From: Pseudomonas sp.
Lineage (GTDB): Bacteria > Pseudomonadota > Gammaproteobacteria > Pseudomonadales > Pseudomonadaceae
Direction of reading: 5' to 3'
Assembly: GCF_017744435.1 (NCBI RefSeq)
Contig: NZ_JAGIBG010000020.1
Location: 1-64,000 of the forward strand
Length of the DNA: 64,000 nt
Shown here one piece after another: positions 1 through 8,347 of this stretch; the first letter of the stretch is position 1; each line of letters starts with the position of its first letter. The notes under the pieces were generated by a model that saw only the letters and a list, made by a program, of their open reading frames with translations, made no database searches and was not told where the DNA came from. Both the position numbers and the translations under genes were made by a program.

Positions 1-222
1 GGTCCATGCGGGTTCCTGGGCATCTGGGGTGCGGGGATTATCGGCTATTTGCGTTGCCTGTGCGGGCCTCTTCGCGGCTAAAGCCGCTCCCACTGGGATA
101 TCACAGGTTTTGAAAACTGTGCGGTCCCTGTGGGAGCGGCTTTAGCCGCGAAGAGGCCCGCACAGGCAACGCAAATAGCCGATAATCCCCGCACCCCAGA
201 TGCCCAGGAACCCGCATGGACC
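1..222. repeat. Perfect 93-bp inverted repeat at window edge around a REP pair
   Basis: Bases 1-93 are the exact reverse complement of 130-222, around a 36-base spacer that also pairs partly. The inner part (about 62-161) is a REP pair with GCGGCTAAAGCCGC-type stems, common between genes here. The outer 60 or so bases on each side are not REP: the right arm holds the ribosome binding site and first seven bases of the LysR gene, and the left arm is a mirror copy of them. The repeat runs to base 1 and may continue outside the window. It could be a real inverted duplication or an assembly fold-back at a contig end. Confidence 0.9.
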
Positions 223-1112
223 AGATCCACCTGATGAAGGTATTCGTCGCTGTCGGCGAGCTGGAAAGCTTCGCCGCTGCTGCCCGTCGCCTGGACATCT
301 CACCCGCCGCCGTCACCCGTGCCGTCAGCGCCCTCGAAGAACAGATCGGCGTCAAGCTGCTGCTGCGCACCACCCGCAGCGTGCGCCTGACCGAGGCGGG
401 CAGCCGCTACCTGGAAGACACCCGGCATATCCTCGCCAGCATCCATGAAGCCAACGAAGCCGCGGCCGGTATCAACGCCACGCCCAAAGGTGAGCTGGCG
501 ATCACCGCGCCGATCCTGTTCGGCAAGAAGTTCGTCATGCCTTGCATCGTGCGTTACCTGCAGCAATACCCCGAGGTCGATGTGTCGGCGTACTTCCTCG
601 ACCGCGTGGTGAACATGGTCGAGGAGGGCATGGATGTGGCCGTGCGCATCGGGCCGCTGCCTGACTCCGGCCTCAAGGCACTGCGCGTAGGCCGGGTGCG
701 GCGGATGCTGTGCGCATCACCCGACTACCTCGCACGCATGGGCGAGCCGCAGCATCCGTCGGACTTGCCGGACCATGCAGTGATCGCCACCACCAACCTC
801 TCGCCGCGCGCCGGCTGGCGCTTCGGCCTGGCCGACGAACCGACCCTGGTGCGCATGAAGCCGCGGCTGACGGTCACCAGCAACGATGGTGCTATCGCTG
901 CGGCAGTGGGCGGGTTGGGCATCGCCCGGCTGCTGTCGTATCAGGTGGTCGATGAACTGGCCAGCGGCCAGTTGCAGGTCATTCTCGCCGAGTATGAAGA
1001 GGCGCCATGGCCGATCCATGTCTTGCACCGCGAGAGCAAGTACGGCTCGGCCAAGGTGCGTGCGTTCATCGACATGCTGGCGCAGGACCTGCGGACTCGG
1101 CAGCTGGATTGA
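216..1112 (+). CDS. LysR-family transcriptional regulator
   Basis: 298 residues, usual LysR length. An N-terminal winged helix-turn-helix (about residues 1-60, with FAAAARRLDISPAAVTRAVS) is followed by an effector-binding domain with two Rossmann-like lobes (about 90-295). The start ATG has CAGGA eight bases upstream. The gene lies on the same strand as a hexuronate-type MFS carrier 196 bp downstream, so it may control uronate uptake. However, the palindromes shared by the uronate promoters look like GntR/FadR-type sites rather than LysR sites, so its target is uncertain. Its ribosome binding site and start codon lie inside the long inverted repeat at the window edge. Confidence 0.9.
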   Translation: MDQIHLMKVFVAVGELESFAAAARRLDISPAAVTRAVSALEEQIGVKLLLRTTRSVRLTEAGSRYLEDTRHILASIHEANEAAAGINATPKGELAITAPILFGKKFVMPCIVRYLQQYPEVDVSAYFLDRVVNMVEEGMDVAVRIGPLPDSGLKALRVGRVRRMLCASPDYLARMGEPQHPSDLPDHAVIATTNLSPRAGWRFGLADEPTLVRMKPRLTVTSNDGAIAAAVGGLGIARLLSYQVVDELASGQLQVILAEYEEAPWPIHVLHRESKYGSAKVRAFIDMLAQDLRTRQLD

Positions 1113-1118
1113 TCATTG

Positions 1119-1203
1119 AGGTCGTACAACGTGGCTGGATTCCCCTGAGGATAAATGCGAGGTTTCCCTTTTGGGCGATCAGGAATAATTGTTGTTGTAC
1201 GAC
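1119..1203. promoter_or_regulatory. Paired inverted operator sites upstream of the MFS carrier
   Basis: GTCGTACAAC at 1121-1130 and its exact reverse complement GTTGTACGAC at 1194-1203 lie 73 bp apart in the lysR-MFS gap. The second is part of TTGTTGTACGA (1192-1202), which fits the GntR/FadR-type pattern TNGTNNNACNA. The same core recurs upstream of the oprD-like porin and, with two changes, upstream of udh. The spacing of about seven helical turns would allow DNA looping. That this is a GntR-type operator is inference; no FadR-type regulator gene is in the window. Confidence 0.6.
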
Positions 1204-1308
1204 GACCTATGACGTGGCAATCTTCGCCTGAAACAATTTGTCTCATTTCGCCCTGCCGGCGCATGGGGCAGATCACCCGTCACTCTAAAAACAAGATTCA
1301 GGTGAACA

Positions 1309-2604
1309 ATGAAGATCAAAGGCATCCGCTGGTGGATGGTCAGCCTTGTCACGGCCGGGCTCGTCGTCAACTACCTCGCCCGCAACACCCTCTCGGTGGC
1401 AGCCCCCACGCTGATGACCGACCTCTCCATCACCACCGAGCAATACGCCAAGATCGTCGCGACCTGGCAGATGTGCTATGCGCTCATGCAGCCGATCGCC
1501 GGCTGGCTCATCGATTTCATCGGTACCAAACTGGGCTTTGCCGTGTTCGCCCTGGCCTGGTCGCTGGCCTGTGCGGGGGCCGCCCTGGCCAGCGGTTGGC
1601 AGAGTATGGCGTTCCTGCGTGGGTTGCTGGGCATGACCGAGGCCGCCGGCTTGCCGGCCGGGGTCAAGGCCACCACTGAATGGTTCCCGGCCAAGGAACG
1701 CTCGGTCGCCATCGGCTGGTTCAACATCGGTTCATCGCTGGGTGCACTGCTGGCGCCACCGCTGGTGGTCTGGGCGATCCTGCACAGTGGCTGGCAGCTG
1801 GCGTTCGTCATCGTCGGTGTGTCCGGAGTGCTTTGGACCTTGCTGTGGATGCTGCTGTACAAGCATCCGCGCGATCAGAAGCGCCTGAGCGACGATGAGC
1901 GTGACTACATCCTGTCCGGCCAGGAAGCCCACTTCAAAGCCGAGCAGCGTGAGAAGGGGGCCTGGAAGCGCATTTTCAAGACCCGCAACTTCTACGCCAT
2001 CGCCTCGGCACGCATCCTCTCCGAGCCTGCCTGGCAGACCTTCAACGCCTGGATTCCGCTGTACCTGATGACCGAGCGGCACATGAACATCAAGGAAGTG
2101 GCGATGTTCGCCTGGTTGCCGTTCCTTGCTGCCGATATCGGCTGTGTGCTCGGGGGGTACTTGAGCCCGATGTTCCATCGTTACTTCAAGGTGTCGCTGT
2201 TCACCTCGCGCAAGATGGTGCTGGTGTTCGGCGCCAGCTGCATGATCGGCCCGGCCTGCATCGGCCTGGTGGAAAGCCCGTACACGGCGATCCTGCTGCT
2301 GTGCATTGGCGGCTTTGCCCACCAGACCTTGTCGGGTGCGCTGTACTCGATTACCTCGGATTCCTTCAGCAAGGACCAGGTGGCGACTGCGACCGGCATG
2401 GGCGGGATGTGTGGTTACCTGGGGGCGGCGCTGTTTACCCTGGTGTTTGGCATCCTGGTCACGCAGATTGGCTACAGTCCGCTGTTCGTAGTGCTGGCGG
2501 CGTTCGATATCGTGGCGGCGGTGCTGGTGTGGAAGGTCGCACGCGAGGTGAATGGGGCTGCTTCGCAACGGCCATTGGCAGCGTCGACTGAGGCATTGGC
2601 GTAA
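1309..2604 (+). CDS. MFS transporter, ExuT-like (hexuronate/aldarate:proton symporter)
   Basis: 431 residues with about twelve hydrophobic segments in two halves, typical of the anion:cation symporter branch of the major facilitator superfamily. It would work in the inner membrane, importing a sugar acid with protons. Motifs seen are the N-terminal NYLARNTLSVAAP helix, the loop GWLIDFIGTKLGF, and FLRGLLGMTEAAGLPAGVK, which resemble ExuT/GudP carriers. AGGTG lies just upstream of the ATG. With uronate dehydrogenase, a lactonase and a TRAP system nearby, glucuronate, galacturonate or the derived aldarates are likely substrates. The exact substrate cannot be read from sequence. Paired operator-like sites lie about 105-190 bp upstream. 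Confidence 0.85.
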   Translation: MKIKGIRWWMVSLVTAGLVVNYLARNTLSVAAPTLMTDLSITTEQYAKIVATWQMCYALMQPIAGWLIDFIGTKLGFAVFALAWSLACAGAALASGWQSMAFLRGLLGMTEAAGLPAGVKATTEWFPAKERSVAIGWFNIGSSLGALLAPPLVVWAILHSGWQLAFVIVGVSGVLWTLLWMLLYKHPRDQKRLSDDERDYILSGQEAHFKAEQREKGAWKRIFKTRNFYAIASARILSEPAWQTFNAWIPLYLMTERHMNIKEVAMFAWLPFLAADIGCVLGGYLSPMFHRYFKVSLFTSRKMVLVFGASCMIGPACIGLVESPYTAILLLCIGGFAHQTLSGALYSITSDSFSKDQVATATGMGGMCGYLGAALFTLVFGILVTQIGYSPLFVVLAAFDIVAAVLVWKVAREVNGAASQRPLAASTEALA

Positions 2605-2617
2605 GGCATGAAATCCT

Positions 2618-2636
2618 GGGGCTGCATAGCAGCCCC
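2618..2636. terminator. Hairpin between convergent genes
   Basis: GGGGCTGC, loop ATA, GCAGCCCC: an 8-bp stem between the MFS gene and the leftward epimerase gene. It has no clear U-run on either side, so it may be a weak or bidirectional terminator. Confidence 0.5.
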
Positions 2637-2653
2637 TGTCTCAGGCAGCGCAG

Positions 2654-3523
2654 TCACAACGCCTGATACTGCATCCTGAGTCCCAGGCTGGTTGCTTCGC
2701 CTCTCTGCAACAGTCTCAGCCCCGGTCGTCCCGGCAGATGATGCGCATTGATCGGGTGGCTCACCGGCTCGAAACAGAAGAACGGCTGCCCATGCGGGCA
2801 GAACAACAGAAAGTGCTCAGCCCCGCTGGCGCTGCACACCAGCCGATACCCCGCGCTCGGTTGCTCGATCACACAGTTGCCGGGCCATTCGCTGAAGGCA
2901 TGGTCGACCACCGTTGTCGGCAGTGTCCGTGAGGTGGTGAAACTCCAGTGATCAGGTATCTCTGCTTGCCGTGACGGCAGCGCGCCATTCTCCGCCAACC
3001 ACACGCTGCGCGCCTCAGCCTGTAGCCTTGTATCGGCATGGCGCGGAAAGTAGGGATGCAGCCCCAGGCCATACCAGGTAGCCGCCGAATCCAGATGCGT
3101 CACCTGCAGGTCGAGGCTCAGGCAGCCCTCGTGCAGGTGCACATCAAGCGTTGCCCGGTAGGCGAACGGCATTGTGCTGTCGAGGCTCAGGCGTGCGTGG
3201 TGCTCGCTGTGCTGCTCCACCTGCCAGGGTTGCTGCCAGCCACTGCCGTGGATCGGGTAGGGGTCATGCCCGGTGTTCGGTGCCAGGGCCAGCCAGCCAT
3301 CAGGGCGCTGGAAGCCGCCCTCGGCGATGCGGTTGGACCACGGCGCCAGCGGGTAGCAGCCCAGGCGCCGCGGGCTGCCGCTGGCCAGGGCGGCTTCGTC
3401 GGCAGGGCGCAGCAGCGCCTGGCCGGTGGCGCTGGCCTGCCAGTTGACCAAGCTGGCACCCAGCTCGGGGGCGATGCTCAGGCGGGTAAGGCGGTCTTGC
3501 AGGTGCAGCAGGGGGACGCTCAT
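2654..3523 (-). CDS. Aldose 1-epimerase family protein
   Basis: 289 residues of the galactose mutarotase-like beta-sandwich fold, which interconverts sugar anomers. Visible landmarks are PLAPWSNRIAEGGF (about residues 57-70), the catalytic-histidine regions PIHGSGWQQPW and LGLHPYFPR, and a C-terminal CFEPVSHPINAHH. The start was chosen because its ATG overlaps the stop of the upstream EamA gene (TGATG), a coupled arrangement. Longer readings upstream run through the EamA gene in another frame. It could serve anomers of uronic acids or another hexose imported by this locus; substrate is not known. Confidence 0.85.
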   Translation of the reverse strand: MSVPLLHLQDRLTRLSIAPELGASLVNWQASATGQALLRPADEAALASGSPRRLGCYPLAPWSNRIAEGGFQRPDGWLALAPNTGHDPYPIHGSGWQQPWQVEQHSEHHARLSLDSTMPFAYRATLDVHLHEGCLSLDLQVTHLDSAATWYGLGLHPYFPRHADTRLQAEARSVWLAENGALPSRQAEIPDHWSFTTSRTLPTTVVDHAFSEWPGNCVIEQPSAGYRLVCSASGAEHFLLFCPHGQPFFCFEPVSHPINAHHLPGRPGLRLLQRGEATSLGLRMQYQAL

Positions 3524-4443
3524 CAAGGCCTCCGGTAAGTCAACAGGACGATGCCGCACACCACCACGGCACCGCCAAGCAATTGCATGCCACTGAGTTG
3601 CTGGCCGAGCAACGCCCAGCCCAGCAGCAGCGTGGCAATAGGTTCGACGTTCATTACCGGTGCGTTCTGCGCCATGTTCAGCTTGGGCACGCAGACGAAC
3701 AGCAAAGTGAAGGCCACGCCATACAACACCACCAGGCTGGCCAGCGCCATCCAGCCGCTGGCGCTGCCCGGCAACGACAAGCCGGCCGGCATCACGCCGC
3801 TGATGCCGGCGACCAGCATGCTGGTGAACACGATCAGCAAGGTCAGCAGGCTGCGCACCGGGCCGCGTACGGCGGCCAGCTTGTGGTCGGTGATCCACAG
3901 GGCACAGGCGAACACACAAGCGGCGCAGAACGCCAGGCCCACACCCAAGGCCCAGTGCGGGTTGGCGTCGCCACCGTTGGCCAGGCGTGCCGGTACATCC
4001 AGCGCCAGCACAAGGCCACACAGGATCAGCCCCATGAACAACAGCGTGCGCCCGCTCGGGCGGGTACCGCCCAGTGCCCAGGTCAGCAGCGCCAGGAGCA
4101 TGGGGAAGGTGTTGCCCACCAGTAGCGCCAGGGCCACCGGAATGCGTGCCACTGCCGAATACAGGCACAGGCTCTGGGTCGCGATCAGCAGGCCCAGCAG
4201 CAGCTGCCAGCGCCGTGTGCCGGAAGGCAGGCCCAGCGGCTGGCGCTGCCACAGCACCAGGCTGGCCAGCACCAGGAAGGTGATGCCCGAGCGGCAGAGA
4301 ATGGCCAGCAGCACGCCGGTGTCGTCGTCGAAGGCGATGCGTGCGGCGATGTGGTTGCCGGCGAACGAGCAGGCCAGCAGGGCCAGGAGGGCGATGGCCA
4401 GTTTGCGCGGGAAGAGGGTTGCAGCAGAAGAGGAGACAGCCAT
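3523..4443 (-). CDS. EamA/DMT-family permease
   Basis: 306 residues with about ten transmembrane helices in two repeated EamA halves, as in the drug/metabolite transporter superfamily. It would export or exchange a small metabolite in the inner membrane. The start MAVSSSAATLFPRK is the first in-frame ATG after the dctM region; only a weak GGAT lies upstream. The stop overlaps the start of the epimerase gene by one base. A hairpin in the 80-bp gap from dctM suggests partly separate transcription from the TRAP unit. Substrate is unknown; linkage to uronate genes is only contextual. Confidence 0.82.
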   Translation of the reverse strand: MAVSSSAATLFPRKLAIALLALLACSFAGNHIAARIAFDDDTGVLLAILCRSGITFLVLASLVLWQRQPLGLPSGTRRWQLLLGLLIATQSLCLYSAVARIPVALALLVGNTFPMLLALLTWALGGTRPSGRTLLFMGLILCGLVLALDVPARLANGGDANPHWALGVGLAFCAACVFACALWITDHKLAAVRGPVRSLLTLLIVFTSMLVAGISGVMPAGLSLPGSASGWMALASLVVLYGVAFTLLFVCVPKLNMAQNAPVMNVEPIATLLLGWALLGQQLSGMQLLGGAVVVCGIVLLTYRRP

Positions 4444-4473
4444 GTGCAGGATCCGTTTGCATGGGAAATCCAG

Positions 4474-4490
4474 GGGCTGCTTTGCAGCCC
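4474..4490 (-). terminator. Hairpin downstream of dctM
   Basis: GGGCTGC, loop of three, GCAGCCC in the gap between the TRAP large-subunit gene and the EamA gene, read leftward. No strong U-run follows, so it is more likely an attenuating or mRNA-stabilising hairpin than a full terminator. Confidence 0.4.
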
Positions 4491-4523
4491 ATTCGCGGGC
4501 ACGCAAAGCGGCCCCCATTGCGA

Positions 4524-5804
4524 TTACAGGACGACGCTCGGCAGCCACAGCGAGATGGCCGGAATATAGGTCACCGCCATCAGCACCAGGAACAGCGCCA
4601 CGTAGAACGGCAGCAGCGCCTTCACCGTGGCCTCGATGCTGACCTTGCCAATCGCCGACCCGACGAACAGCACCGCTCCTACCGGCGGAGTAATCAGCCC
4701 GATCCCCAGGTTGACCAGCATGATCATGCCGAAGTGCACCGGGTCCACGCCGATACCGGTAATCACCGGCAACAGGATCGGCGTGAGGATCAGGATCAGC
4801 GGCGCCATGTCCATCACCGTGCCCAGCAGCAGGAGCATGAAATTGATGCACATCAGGATCACGTAGCGGTTGTCCGACAGGGTCAGGAACGCCGTGGTGA
4901 TCTTCGACGGGATCTGCATCAGGGTCATCACGTAGCCGAAGCTGGCGGCGAAGGCGATCAGGATCATCACGATCGAGATGGTCCGCACCGTGCGGTGCAT
5001 CAGCTTGGGCAGGTCGCGCCACTTGTAGTCGCGGTAGATGAACATGGTCACGAAGAACGACCACACCACGGCCACGGCAGCTGACTCGGTCGCGGTGAAC
5101 ACGCCCGACAGAATGCCGCCGAGGATGATCACCATGGCCATCAGGCCCCACAGCGCTTCACCGGCAATCTTCAGCGCCTCGCGCAGCGGGATCACCTCGC
5201 CCTTGGGGTAGTTGCGCTTCTTGGCGAAGATCAGGCACAGGCCCATCATCACCGCGCTCAGCAGCAGCCCGGGCATCACCCCGGCCATGAACAGCGAAGC
5301 GATCGACACCGTGCCGCCAGCCGCCAGCGAGTACAGCACCGAGTTGTGGCTGGGCGGGGTCAGCAGCGCCTGCACCGAGCCGCTGACGGTCACGGCGGTG
5401 GAGAACTCGCGCGGGTAGCCCTTGCGTTCCATTTCCGGGATCAGCACCGAGCCCACCGACGCGGTGTCGGCCACCGACGAGCCGGAGATGGCGCCGAAGA
5501 AGGTCGACGCGGTGATGTTCACCAGCGACAGCCCGCCACGCACGAAGCCCACCAGCACCCCGGCGAACGCCACCAGGCGCCGCGACATGCCGCCCTCGGC
5601 CATGATCGCGCCGGCCAGTACGAAGAACGGAATGGCCAGTAGCGAGAACTTGTTAACCCCACTGGCCACCTGGATCATCATCGCCTGCAGCGGGATGTCG
5701 ATGTACCACGCACCGATCAGCGCCGACAGGCCCAGGGCATAGGCCACCGGCATGCCCAGCAGGATCAGCGCAATGAAACTGCCCAACAGAATGAACGCAT
5801 CCAT
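4524..5804 (-). CDS. TRAP transporter large permease subunit (DctM family)
   Basis: 426 residues, the usual DctM length, with a dozen or more hydrophobic helices. Together with the small DctQ subunit it forms the membrane channel of a sodium-driven tripartite ATP-independent periplasmic transporter. Recognisable stretches are FALGM-type N-terminal helices (GMPVAYALGLSALIGAWYI), SGSSVADTASVGSVLIPEM (about residues 110-130) and the C-terminal GLITPPVGAVLFVGSAIG. The ATG directly follows the stop of dctQ with no gap. It is the third TRAP gene in the order P-Q-M, downstream of udh and the lactonase, pointing to uronate uptake. Confidence 0.93.
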   Translation of the reverse strand: MDAFILLGSFIALILLGMPVAYALGLSALIGAWYIDIPLQAMMIQVASGVNKFSLLAIPFFVLAGAIMAEGGMSRRLVAFAGVLVGFVRGGLSLVNITASTFFGAISGSSVADTASVGSVLIPEMERKGYPREFSTAVTVSGSVQALLTPPSHNSVLYSLAAGGTVSIASLFMAGVMPGLLLSAVMMGLCLIFAKKRNYPKGEVIPLREALKIAGEALWGLMAMVIILGGILSGVFTATESAAVAVVWSFFVTMFIYRDYKWRDLPKLMHRTVRTISIVMILIAFAASFGYVMTLMQIPSKITTAFLTLSDNRYVILMCINFMLLLLGTVMDMAPLILILTPILLPVITGIGVDPVHFGMIMLVNLGIGLITPPVGAVLFVGSAIGKVSIEATVKALLPFYVALFLVLMAVTYIPAISLWLPSVVL

Positions 5805-6338
5805 TTACGCCGCCCCCTCGTTTTCGTCCACCAGGTCGAACCGCACCACCTTGCGCTGGCTCTGGTCGCCCAGCAGGAGTTTTTCCAGCACGAAGATCAG
5901 CGTCAGCACACCACCAACCGGGATCGGCGCGTAGCTCATGCCCACCCGCACACTGGGCAGCGAGGCCATGTACTGGTTCCAGGTGGTGACGCACAGCTTG
6001 AAGCCGTACCAGGTCATGAACACACAGACGCCGACCATCAACAGCTGGGTGAACACCGCCACCAGCCGGCGCAGCGGTTCCGGCAGGCGGTCGGTGACCA
6101 TCGCCACGGCCATGTGCGCGCCAGCGCGGTAGCTGGCGGCCGCGCCGATGAAGGTGAACAGCACCATCAGCAGGATCGACACTGGCTCCGGCCAGCTGGA
6201 GCCGGTGCCGAGCACGTAGCGGGCAAAGATGCCCCAGGGAATGATCAGCGACATGGTCAGGATCGACAGCCCGGCGACCCAGATGCAGGCGCGGTAAAGG
6301 GTGTCGTTGACGCTCAGGAAAAGCATTTTCATAGGCAT
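5805..6338 (-). CDS. TRAP transporter small permease subunit (DctQ family)
   Basis: About 177 residues with four transmembrane helices, the standard DctQ layout; WPEPVSILLMVLFTFIGAAAS is the typical central region. It pairs with DctM to form the membrane part of the transporter. The start is uncertain: in-frame TTG (6344), ATG (6338) and ATG (6332) candidates are clustered and none has a strong ribosome binding site; the first ATG is used here. It sits 62 bp after dctP and abuts dctM. Confidence 0.9.
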   Translation of the reverse strand: MPMKMLFLSVNDTLYRACIWVAGLSILTMSLIIPWGIFARYVLGTGSSWPEPVSILLMVLFTFIGAAASYRAGAHMAVAMVTDRLPEPLRRLVAVFTQLLMVGVCVFMTWYGFKLCVTTWNQYMASLPSVRVGMSYAPIPVGGVLTLIFVLEKLLLGDQSQRKVVRFDLVDENEGAA

Positions 6339-6400
6339 CACCAAAGCGGCAGGGCGACGGGCGTCGCACTGCCGAGGTCATCTTGGGAGGAGGGCCGGGA

Positions 6401-7372
6401 TTACTGGACCGCGTCGATACGCTTCATCAGGTCGGCGTACTGCGCACCGTACTTCTCGCGCACCGGGGCGGTGGCGTCGTAGAACGGCTTGGTGTCGACG
6501 CTGATGAACTCGACGCCGGCGGCCTTGAGCTTCTCTTCGCTGGCGGCGGACTTGGCGTCCCACAGCGCGCGTTCTTCCATCTGCGCTTCGCGGGCGAGTT
6601 TCTTCACCAGCGCCTGCTGCTCGGACGTGAGCTTGTTCCAGGTGGTCTTGGACATCACCACCGGCTCCGGCAGGATCAGGTGGTTGGTCAGGGTGAAGTA
6701 CTTGGCGCTCTGGTAGTGGTTGTGTTCGAGCAGGGTCGGCGGGTTGTTCTCGGCGCCGTCGATCACCCCGGTCTGCAAAGCGCTGAAGATCTCGCCGGTG
6801 TCCATGGCGATGCCGTTGCCGCCCATGGCGTTCATCATGTCGATGAACAGCGGGTTGCCCTGTACACGAATCTTCATGCCTTTGAGGTCTTCAAGGCTGC
6901 GCACCGGTTTCTTGGTGTAGAGGCTGCGCGAGCCGCCGTCCATCCACGCCAGCGCCACCAGGTTGAATTCGGAGTTGGTGATCTTGTCGAGGATCTCCTG
7001 GCCGATGTCGCCGTCGATGACCTTGCGCATGTGTTCATGGTCACGGAACACGAACGGCATGTTGAACACGTTCACGTCCGGTACTACCGGGCCGACGATG
7101 CCGAGGCTGACGCGGGTCATCTGCACGGCACCGATCTGCGCCTGCTCGATCACTTCCTTCTCCGAGCCGAGCACGCCGCCGGCGAACATCTTGAAGGTGA
7201 TTTCGCCATTGCTGGCCTGTTCGAGCTTCTTGCCCATGTTCTGTTCGGCGACCACGGTCGGATAACCGGCCGGGTGGATCTCGGCGAACTTGATGTCGAG
7301 TGCCGAGGCCGGCAACGACAGGCTGAAAGCGAACGGGAGTACGGCAAGAAGCAGCTTGCGTTTGAAGGTCAT
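6401..7372 (-). CDS. TRAP transporter substrate-binding protein (DctP family)
   Basis: 323 residues with a cleavable signal peptide (MTFKRKLLLAVLPFAFSLSLPASA, then LDIKFAEIHP). It is the periplasmic receptor that captures an organic acid and delivers it to DctQM. The DctP fold is shown by VRVQGNPLFIDMMNAMGGNGIA, containing the Arg that usually binds the substrate carboxylate (KIRVQGN), and by the following ALQTGVIDGAENNPPTLLE. GGAG lies upstream of the ATG. Its place directly after udh and the lactonase predicts a uronate, probably galacturonate or glucuronate, as ligand. Confidence 0.93.
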   Translation of the reverse strand: MTFKRKLLLAVLPFAFSLSLPASALDIKFAEIHPAGYPTVVAEQNMGKKLEQASNGEITFKMFAGGVLGSEKEVIEQAQIGAVQMTRVSLGIVGPVVPDVNVFNMPFVFRDHEHMRKVIDGDIGQEILDKITNSEFNLVALAWMDGGSRSLYTKKPVRSLEDLKGMKIRVQGNPLFIDMMNAMGGNGIAMDTGEIFSALQTGVIDGAENNPPTLLEHNHYQSAKYFTLTNHLILPEPVVMSKTTWNKLTSEQQALVKKLAREAQMEERALWDAKSAASEEKLKAAGVEFISVDTKPFYDATAPVREKYGAQYADLMKRIDAVQ

Positions 7373-7446
7373 GGTGAAACTCCGTGTTTTTTATTATCTG
7401 GTTTCGCGCGTGAGTGTTGGGTGCTGCAGGGTTGTGCAGGTCGCGT

Positions 7447-8322
7447 TCAGCCGTGCCAGGCAGGTTCCTCCAGGCCTTGGACGCCGGGGCGCAGGGCGAA
7501 CACGCCACCAGCCAGGGGCTGGTCGCTGAGATCGCTGCCTGCAGGGCGGATCGAGGTGACGAACAAGGTGTCGAGGTTGGCGCCGCCGAAGGCGCACATC
7601 GCCGGTTTCTTCACCGGCACGCTGAGCGAACGGTCGAGGCGACCATCTGGGGTGAAACGGTGGATCTGCCCGGCGTCGTTGCCGCAGATCCAGTAGCAGC
7701 CGTCTGTGTCGATGGCGGCGCCGTCGGGGCGGCCGGGGAAGGCGCGCATGTCGACGAACAGCCGCTGGTTGTGCGGCGTGCCACTGTCGATGTCGTAATC
7801 GAAAGTCCAGATCTTCTGCACGTTGGGGTGCGAATCGGACAGGTACATGCGCGTGCCGTCCGGGCTGAAGGCCAGGCCGTTGGGCACGATCATGTCCTTG
7901 AGCTGCTGGTGCAGCTGGCCTTCGCCGTCGACCCGGTACAGCGCGCCGACGTGGGCGCCTTGCTGCATGTCCATGGACATGCTGCCGGCCCAGAAACGGC
8001 CCTGGCGGTCGCAGCGGCCATCGTTGAAGCGCATGCCGTGTTGCGGGTGTTCGACTGCGGCGAACAGGCGGCTGTCGAGGCTGCCGTCGGGCTGGGGCTG
8101 CAGCTGGAAGATGCCGCTTTCCATGCCGGCGACCCAACCCTGCTCGGTGCGGGCGATGCAGGCGAGCATCTCGTCGCCCTGCCAGACCTGATGGGCGCCG
8201 TCCTGCCAGCGGTGCAGCTGGCGGGCCGGGATGTCGACCCAGTACAGGGCCTGTTCGCTGGGGTGCCACACCGGGCTTTCACCGGTGCCGTTGCGGGCGT
8301 CGACGATCAGTTCGCAGTGCAT
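7447..8322 (-). CDS. SMP-30/gluconolactonase-family aldarolactonase
   Basis: 291 residues, a six-bladed beta-propeller of the SMP-30/regucalcin family. Metal-ligand regions are visible: the Glu in GESPVWHP near residue 14, the Asn in NGLAFSPDG, and the Asp in GAAIDTDGCYW. The start at 8322 is supported by an AGGAGG site eight bases upstream; a further upstream Met lacks one. It lies 25 bp after udh in the same direction. Uronate dehydrogenase makes an aldaro-1,5-lactone, so the likely job is hydrolysing this to glucarate or galactarate. Confidence 0.9.
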   Translation of the reverse strand: MHCELIVDARNGTGESPVWHPSEQALYWVDIPARQLHRWQDGAHQVWQGDEMLACIARTEQGWVAGMESGIFQLQPQPDGSLDSRLFAAVEHPQHGMRFNDGRCDRQGRFWAGSMSMDMQQGAHVGALYRVDGEGQLHQQLKDMIVPNGLAFSPDGTRMYLSDSHPNVQKIWTFDYDIDSGTPHNQRLFVDMRAFPGRPDGAAIDTDGCYWICGNDAGQIHRFTPDGRLDRSLSVPVKKPAMCAFGGANLDTLFVTSIRPAGSDLSDQPLAGGVFALRPGVQGLEEPAWHG

Positions 8323-8347
8323 GCTGGAGCCTCCTGGCAGGGCGGTG

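Noticed and set aside
2654..5151. Very long leftward reading frames over the epimerase, EamA and dctM genes
   Set aside because: They are extensions of real genes into other genes' frames; GC-rich DNA leaves few stop codons. Start codons were set by overlap and family N-termini.
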